Origin: Tardiphaga sp.
GTDB taxonomy: Bacteria > Pseudomonadota > Alphaproteobacteria > Rhizobiales > Xanthobacteraceae
DNA: 64,000 bases
Reading direction: 5' to 3'
Assembly: GCF_028290495.1 (NCBI RefSeq)
Contig: NZ_JAQGJT010000156.1
Coordinates: forward strand, 1 to 64,000
The translations under genes and the position numbers were made by a program. Every line of letters starts with the position of its first letter. Positions within the stretch are counted from its first letter, which is position 1. The notes below the pieces were generated by a model. It did no database searches and was not told where the DNA came from. It saw only the letters and a program-made list of their open reading frames with translations. Below, piece after piece: positions 61,016 through 64,000 of this stretch.

Positions 61016-62134
61016 TCAGGCGGCGATCATGGTATTGGCGGCCTCCCGATCCAACAGCGTGCGCTTGCGTTCGACGCCCCATGCGTATCCGGAAAGCGAG
61101 CCGTCGTTTCTCACGACGCGGTGGCAAGGAATCGCGACCGCCAGATGGTTGGCGGCACAGGCGCCTGCAACGGCACGGACCGCCTTCGGGGATCCGATGC
61201 GCTGCGCCACTTCCGCATACGATACGGTCTGGCCGACCGGAATCTGCTGGAGTGCCTGCCAGACGCGCTGCTGGAACGCGGTCCCGCGAACGTCCAAAGG
61301 CAGGTCGAGGCCGAGACCGGGCGCTTCGATGAACCCGACGACGCGCGCCACAAGCGCTTCGTAATCGCTGTCGGCCCCGATCAGATGGGCCTTCGGGAAG
61401 CGGTCCTGGAGATTTCGCACCAGTTCTTCAGGGTCGTCGCCCAGAAGGATGGACGCCACTCCCTTCTTGCTCGATGCCACCAGAATGGCGCCGAGCGACG
61501 TCTGTCCCACCGCGAACAGGATCTGCTCGTTGGCGCCGCCGGCGCGATACTGGGTCGGCGTCATGCCAAGCATGTCCGTCGACTTGGCGTAGAACCGGCC
61601 GCTGGAATTGAAACCTGCGTCGTACATCGCTTCGGTCACGCTGTTGCCGGATTCTAGCCCTTGGCGGACCTTCGCGGCCCGGTGCGCCGCGGCGTAGTCC
61701 TTGGGGGTGAGACCGGTGGCAGCCTTGAACATCCGATGAAAATAGCTGGCGCTTCGTCCGACCGCGTGGGCAAGGTCGTTCAGCGATGGCTCTTCTTCGC
61801 GCTCCTCGATCAAGCGGCACGCCTTCGCGACCAGAGCGGCGTTTTCGCAATCGAGCGACAGTCCGTCCGGATTGCAGCGCTTGCAGGACCTGAAGCCGGT
61901 CGCCTTCGCGCTCTCGATCGTGTCGTGTAGCTGGACGTTCTTGGGATTGGCGGTCCGCGAAGGGCAGGACGGACGGCAGTATACGCCGGTCGTTGCTACC
62001 GAGTACCACAAATGGCCATCGGCGGTCTTGTCGCGAGAAAGAATGCGGGCCCATCGCGGATCATCTACCACGCTCAAGCGGGCTTTCTTCGGAGTAAGTG
62101 ATTGGATTGGGGCCATGTCATTTCGATTCATCAT
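61016..62134 (-). CDS. ada: Ada: bifunctional methyltransferase and transcriptional activator
   Basis: 372 residues, complete Ada. Zinc domain with Cys53 and Cys57 (GVYCRPSC) and Cys84, Cys87 (CKRC); Cys53 corresponds to the methylphosphotriester acceptor that turns E. coli Ada into an activator. AraC-type helix-turn-helix LNDLAHAVGRSASYFHRMFKAATG and MTPTQYRAG. C-terminal O6-methylguanine transferase with Cys337 (AIPCHRVVRNDG). An alternative start at 62116 would give operator spacing like the other sites. It heads the operon ada, CDP-alcohol transferase, alkA-type, DUF72, alkB. Confidence 0.96.
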   Translation of the reverse strand: MMNRNDMAPIQSLTPKKARLSVVDDPRWARILSRDKTADGHLWYSVATTGVYCRPSCPSRTANPKNVQLHDTIESAKATGFRSCKRCNPDGLSLDCENAALVAKACRLIEEREEEPSLNDLAHAVGRSASYFHRMFKAATGLTPKDYAAAHRAAKVRQGLESGNSVTEAMYDAGFNSSGRFYAKSTDMLGMTPTQYRAGGANEQILFAVGQTSLGAILVASSKKGVASILLGDDPEELVRNLQDRFPKAHLIGADSDYEALVARVVGFIEAPGLGLDLPLDVRGTAFQQRVWQALQQIPVGQTVSYAEVAQRIGSPKAVRAVAGACAANHLAVAIPCHRVVRNDGSLSGYAWGVERKRTLLDREAANTMIAA

Positions 62135-62175
62135 CAGTGATGTGGAATTAGGATGCCGCGAAGGGTGGAAAATGG

Positions 62176-62197
62176 CACTCCGGTCCTTGCTTTCAAA
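62176..62197 (-). promoter_or_regulatory. Candidate Ada operator, exact copy upstream of ada
   Basis: 22 bases identical to 57589-57610, in the same orientation to the gene. It lies 41 bases before the ATG at 62134, or 59 before the ATG at 62116. Ada would activate its own operon from here. Confidence 0.8.
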
Positions 62198-62278
62198 CCG
62201 AGACCGATTGGACTCGTCCCGAATCCTGATGGGCCACAGTGGCGGCTGGGACGGCGGCGAGCCACCCGATTTCCGTTT

Positions 62279-62806
62279 TCATTCCCGCGCCGAACGACTT
62301 AGGCGCGCGCCGACATTGGGGGCAGCCTGCGTGAGTCGTCGGGAGGCGTGGATTCCTGCCTGAATGCTCGGCGACAGACCGTCCGCCATCGCGTCGATGT
62401 TGTGCAGCGTGCGCCGCAGCTTCTTGCTCGACGTTGAAGATGTGTATCGGAAGTAGACGACGTCCACGCCGACGGCGGCGAAATCCCGTTCCAGGCGGTC
62501 GCCCTTGTTCGAGCCGCGCCAGTCGTCTCCCTTGAAGAGCACGTTGAAGCGGAGGTCGCGCCAAATCTCGATCTTGTCGTTCGTCATCGCGGGGTGCGCG
62601 GCATCGACAAAGCGGACGTTGCGCACGATTTCAAGGCGTTCAGAGAGAGGGACGACGGGGGTGACGCCCTTGTGCATGGTCAGAACCTCGTCCGAGACCA
62701 CTCCAGCGATGAGGAAATCGCACATGAGCTTGGCCTCACGGAGAAGATTGAGATGCCCTACGTGAAATAAATCGAAAGCGCCTGGCGCATAGCCGATGCG
62801 GATCAT
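62279..62806 (-). CDS. Cytidylyltransferase-like nucleotidyltransferase (GCT/TagD-like)
   Basis: 175 residues from ATG 62806 (MIRIGYAPGAFDLFHVGHL) with GGAAGG upstream. HVGH is the nucleotide-binding signature of the family; KGVTPVVPLSERLEIVRNV and VYFRYTSSTSSKKLRR correspond to the second substrate loop. Such enzymes make CDP-glycerol or a similar CDP-alcohol. A C-terminal extension of about 35 residues is poorly conserved. It precedes the ada operator and is on the same strand, but has no overlap with the repair genes. Confidence 0.87.
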   Translation of the reverse strand: MIRIGYAPGAFDLFHVGHLNLLREAKLMCDFLIAGVVSDEVLTMHKGVTPVVPLSERLEIVRNVRFVDAAHPAMTNDKIEIWRDLRFNVLFKGDDWRGSNKGDRLERDFAAVGVDVVYFRYTSSTSSKKLRRTLHNIDAMADGLSPSIQAGIHASRRLTQAAPNVGARLSRSARE

Positions 62807-63007
62807 GTGGGTCGCCTTCCGGATTTTGTCAGCAATTCGATGAGGCAGACAATCGCAGTTCGGATAGGCAGCAGCGCTCCGCTTCATATTCCGGAATCGC
62901 ATTGACTTTTGATAGAGCGGCAAACGATCGTTGGCGGAGCCAATTCAACCGTTGACATGCAATACCCGCCATAGTTGAGTTTCCGGACAGGCAACGGGGG
63001 TTGGCAA

Positions 63008-64000
63008 ATGAAACGCCGTGATTTTCTCGGATTTTTTGGTGCGGCGCTCGTTGCATCGCCCAATATCTCGTTCGGTCAGGCCGCGGCGCCCTTCTCCGGA
63101 ACGAAACCGCTCCGAATCGTCGTCATAGCGAACACCTACTATGAGGGAGACGGCCTCATGACAGCCCTGTGCAATAGGATGGCTCGAAACCCCAAACTCG
63201 ATGTTCCGCGTGATTTAGCATGGCCGCGCAAGGTGCCCCAAGCCGATGCCGACGTCATGCCTAGACCGCGATGTTTGATCGACGCTCATGCCCAAACCGC
63301 AAACGCTGCCGCCGTTGTCGAGATTTGGTGCCTTGATGACCTGATGTCGGCCGCAATCTCGCACGGGGCCAGTGACAACAAGGCGAAGGCTATGAAACTG
63401 ATTACCGATTACGGTGCCACACCAGATGGCGTGGTCGCGTTCGGGACGGCTGGGTATCCCGGAGATATATCCTACGATGGATGCGCCACCATCGGCGGAA
63501 CGATCTTTATTCGAGATGCGGCGAATGATGGCGGACCTATCCATAGCAACTGGACCTGGCCAGGCCATGTGGGAGTTCTTGTGCCGAGCAGCACGCCCGC
63601 GTCATTTTTTTCGAACGTGCTCGCGGACCCCCAAACCGTGACGAAAATCAATTCCCAAATGCTGGAAGTTCCCGTCAATCCGGCGTCTAAACCTCGCCTT
63701 GTGATCTCATCGGACGCCGTCGCCATCAGTTCGGTCAATATTCCGAAAGATACCGAGTTCGCGCCCGTCGACCTGAAGGCGATTGCTGCCGCGCAAGCGG
63801 CAGGTGCTACAAATATCGCTTCAGTGGAAACGACGCACGGGGTAATCCGTGCGCAATGGCCCGATGCACCGTTCATATATGTAACCGCAATACCCAATCG
63901 GGTCGGTCACTTTCAGGACGAGGCGCGAAACAATTACCCCCAAGAGTTTGGCTCGACTCACAACGCCGGAATCGCGCTGAATCACATTATGCCCCATTTC
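63008..64000 (+). CDS. Tat-exported protein, phosphorylase-like (3' truncated at window edge)
   Basis: 331 codons open to the last base with no stop, so the C-terminus is outside. The start MKRRDFLGFFGAALVASPNISFGQA carries a twin-arginine signal (RRDFLG). A patch GTAGYPGDISYDGCATIGG resembles the phosphate/ribose loop of nucleoside phosphorylases, and NIASVETTHGV followed by PFIYVTAIPN resembles the substrate-Glu segment of that fold. An exported member of that superfamily (or a related purine-nucleoside binding protein) is a tentative reading. GGGGG lies before the ATG. Confidence 0.7.
   Translation, partial: MKRRDFLGFFGAALVASPNISFGQAAAPFSGTKPLRIVVIANTYYEGDGLMTALCNRMARNPKLDVPRDLAWPRKVPQADADVMPRPRCLIDAHAQTANAAAVVEIWCLDDLMSAAISHGASDNKAKAMKLITDYGATPDGVVAFGTAGYPGDISYDGCATIGGTIFIRDAANDGGPIHSNWTWPGHVGVLVPSSTPASFFSNVLADPQTVTKINSQMLEVPVNPASKPRLVISSDAVAISSVNIPKDTEFAPVDLKAIAAAQAAGATNIASVETTHGVIRAQWPDAPFIYVTAIPNRVGHFQDEARNNYPQEFGSTHNAGIALNHIMPHF

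Noticed and set aside
62952..62957. TTGACA as a -35 element for the exported protein gene.
   Set aside because: No -10-like hexamer at 16-18 bases.

Overview
The window looks like an alphaproteobacterial chromosome of the Bradyrhizobium/Rhodopseudomonas/Tardiphaga group. This rests on high GC, a DUF1236 protein, an ActR/RegR-type regulator, an AapJ-like binding protein, MmcB, a CioAB-type oxidase with a DUF2474 peptide, and an EcfG-type promoter. It holds one tRNA (Ser, anticodon GGA), no rRNA and no CRISPR array. Species cannot be fixed from the sequence alone.

1-27.7 kb reads as host backbone. It carries a truncated PAS hybrid kinase, DUF1236 protein, acyl desaturase, MBL hydrolase, mmcB, actR, an MFS carrier, a VOC enzyme, an orphan amino-acid binding protein, an L,D-transpeptidase and cydAB plus a 42-residue DUF2474 peptide. 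An ECF sigma factor follows, then a three-gene signalling operon divergent from a UgpB-like binding protein. Next come a TonB-ExbBD and outer-membrane receptor unit with a Fur-like 7-1-7 palindrome, an MFS carrier and otsB/otsA, with otsA behind a GGAAC-N16-CGTT promoter.

27.9-39.2 kb is an integrated mobile element entering at tRNA-Ser. It has an unusual tyrosine recombinase ending in an XRE-like helix-turn-helix, a TraG/VirD4-type coupling protein, a ParA ATPase, a small accessory protein and a MobF relaxase-helicase. No mating-pair genes are seen, so it looks mobilizable rather than self-transmissible. The parA region carries a decayed tandem duplication. No right attachment site was found, so the cargo could run past 64 kb.

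39.9-53.2 kb is a catabolic or assimilatory block. It has a MocR regulator, [2Fe-2S] ferredoxin, class I glutamine amidotransferase, alpha/beta hydrolase and glutamine-synthetase-like ligase. Divergent from these is an ABC importer with a TorT-like binding protein, followed by a molybdopterin oxidoreductase and a ferredoxin-NADP reductase. Import, gamma-glutamylation and deglutamylation of an amine, with a ferredoxin redox step, is a reasonable but unproven reading.

53.3-62.2 kb is the most interesting part: a dense alkylation-damage (adaptive response) island. It holds a full Ada, three further methyltransferase paralogues, AlkB, an AlkA-type glycosylase, a second 2-oxoglutarate/Fe(II) oxygenase, a DUF72 protein, a CDP-alcohol phosphotransferase homologue, a SnoaL-like protein and two unrecognised small proteins. 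A 22-bp sequence is repeated exactly upstream of ada and of the second methyltransferase operon. Three diverged versions, built as TTTGAA-N8-CCGGAGTG, precede three other units of the island in the matching orientation. I read this as a candidate Ada operator linking five transcription units. The window ends in a nucleotidyltransferase and a Tat-exported phosphorylase-like protein cut by the edge.
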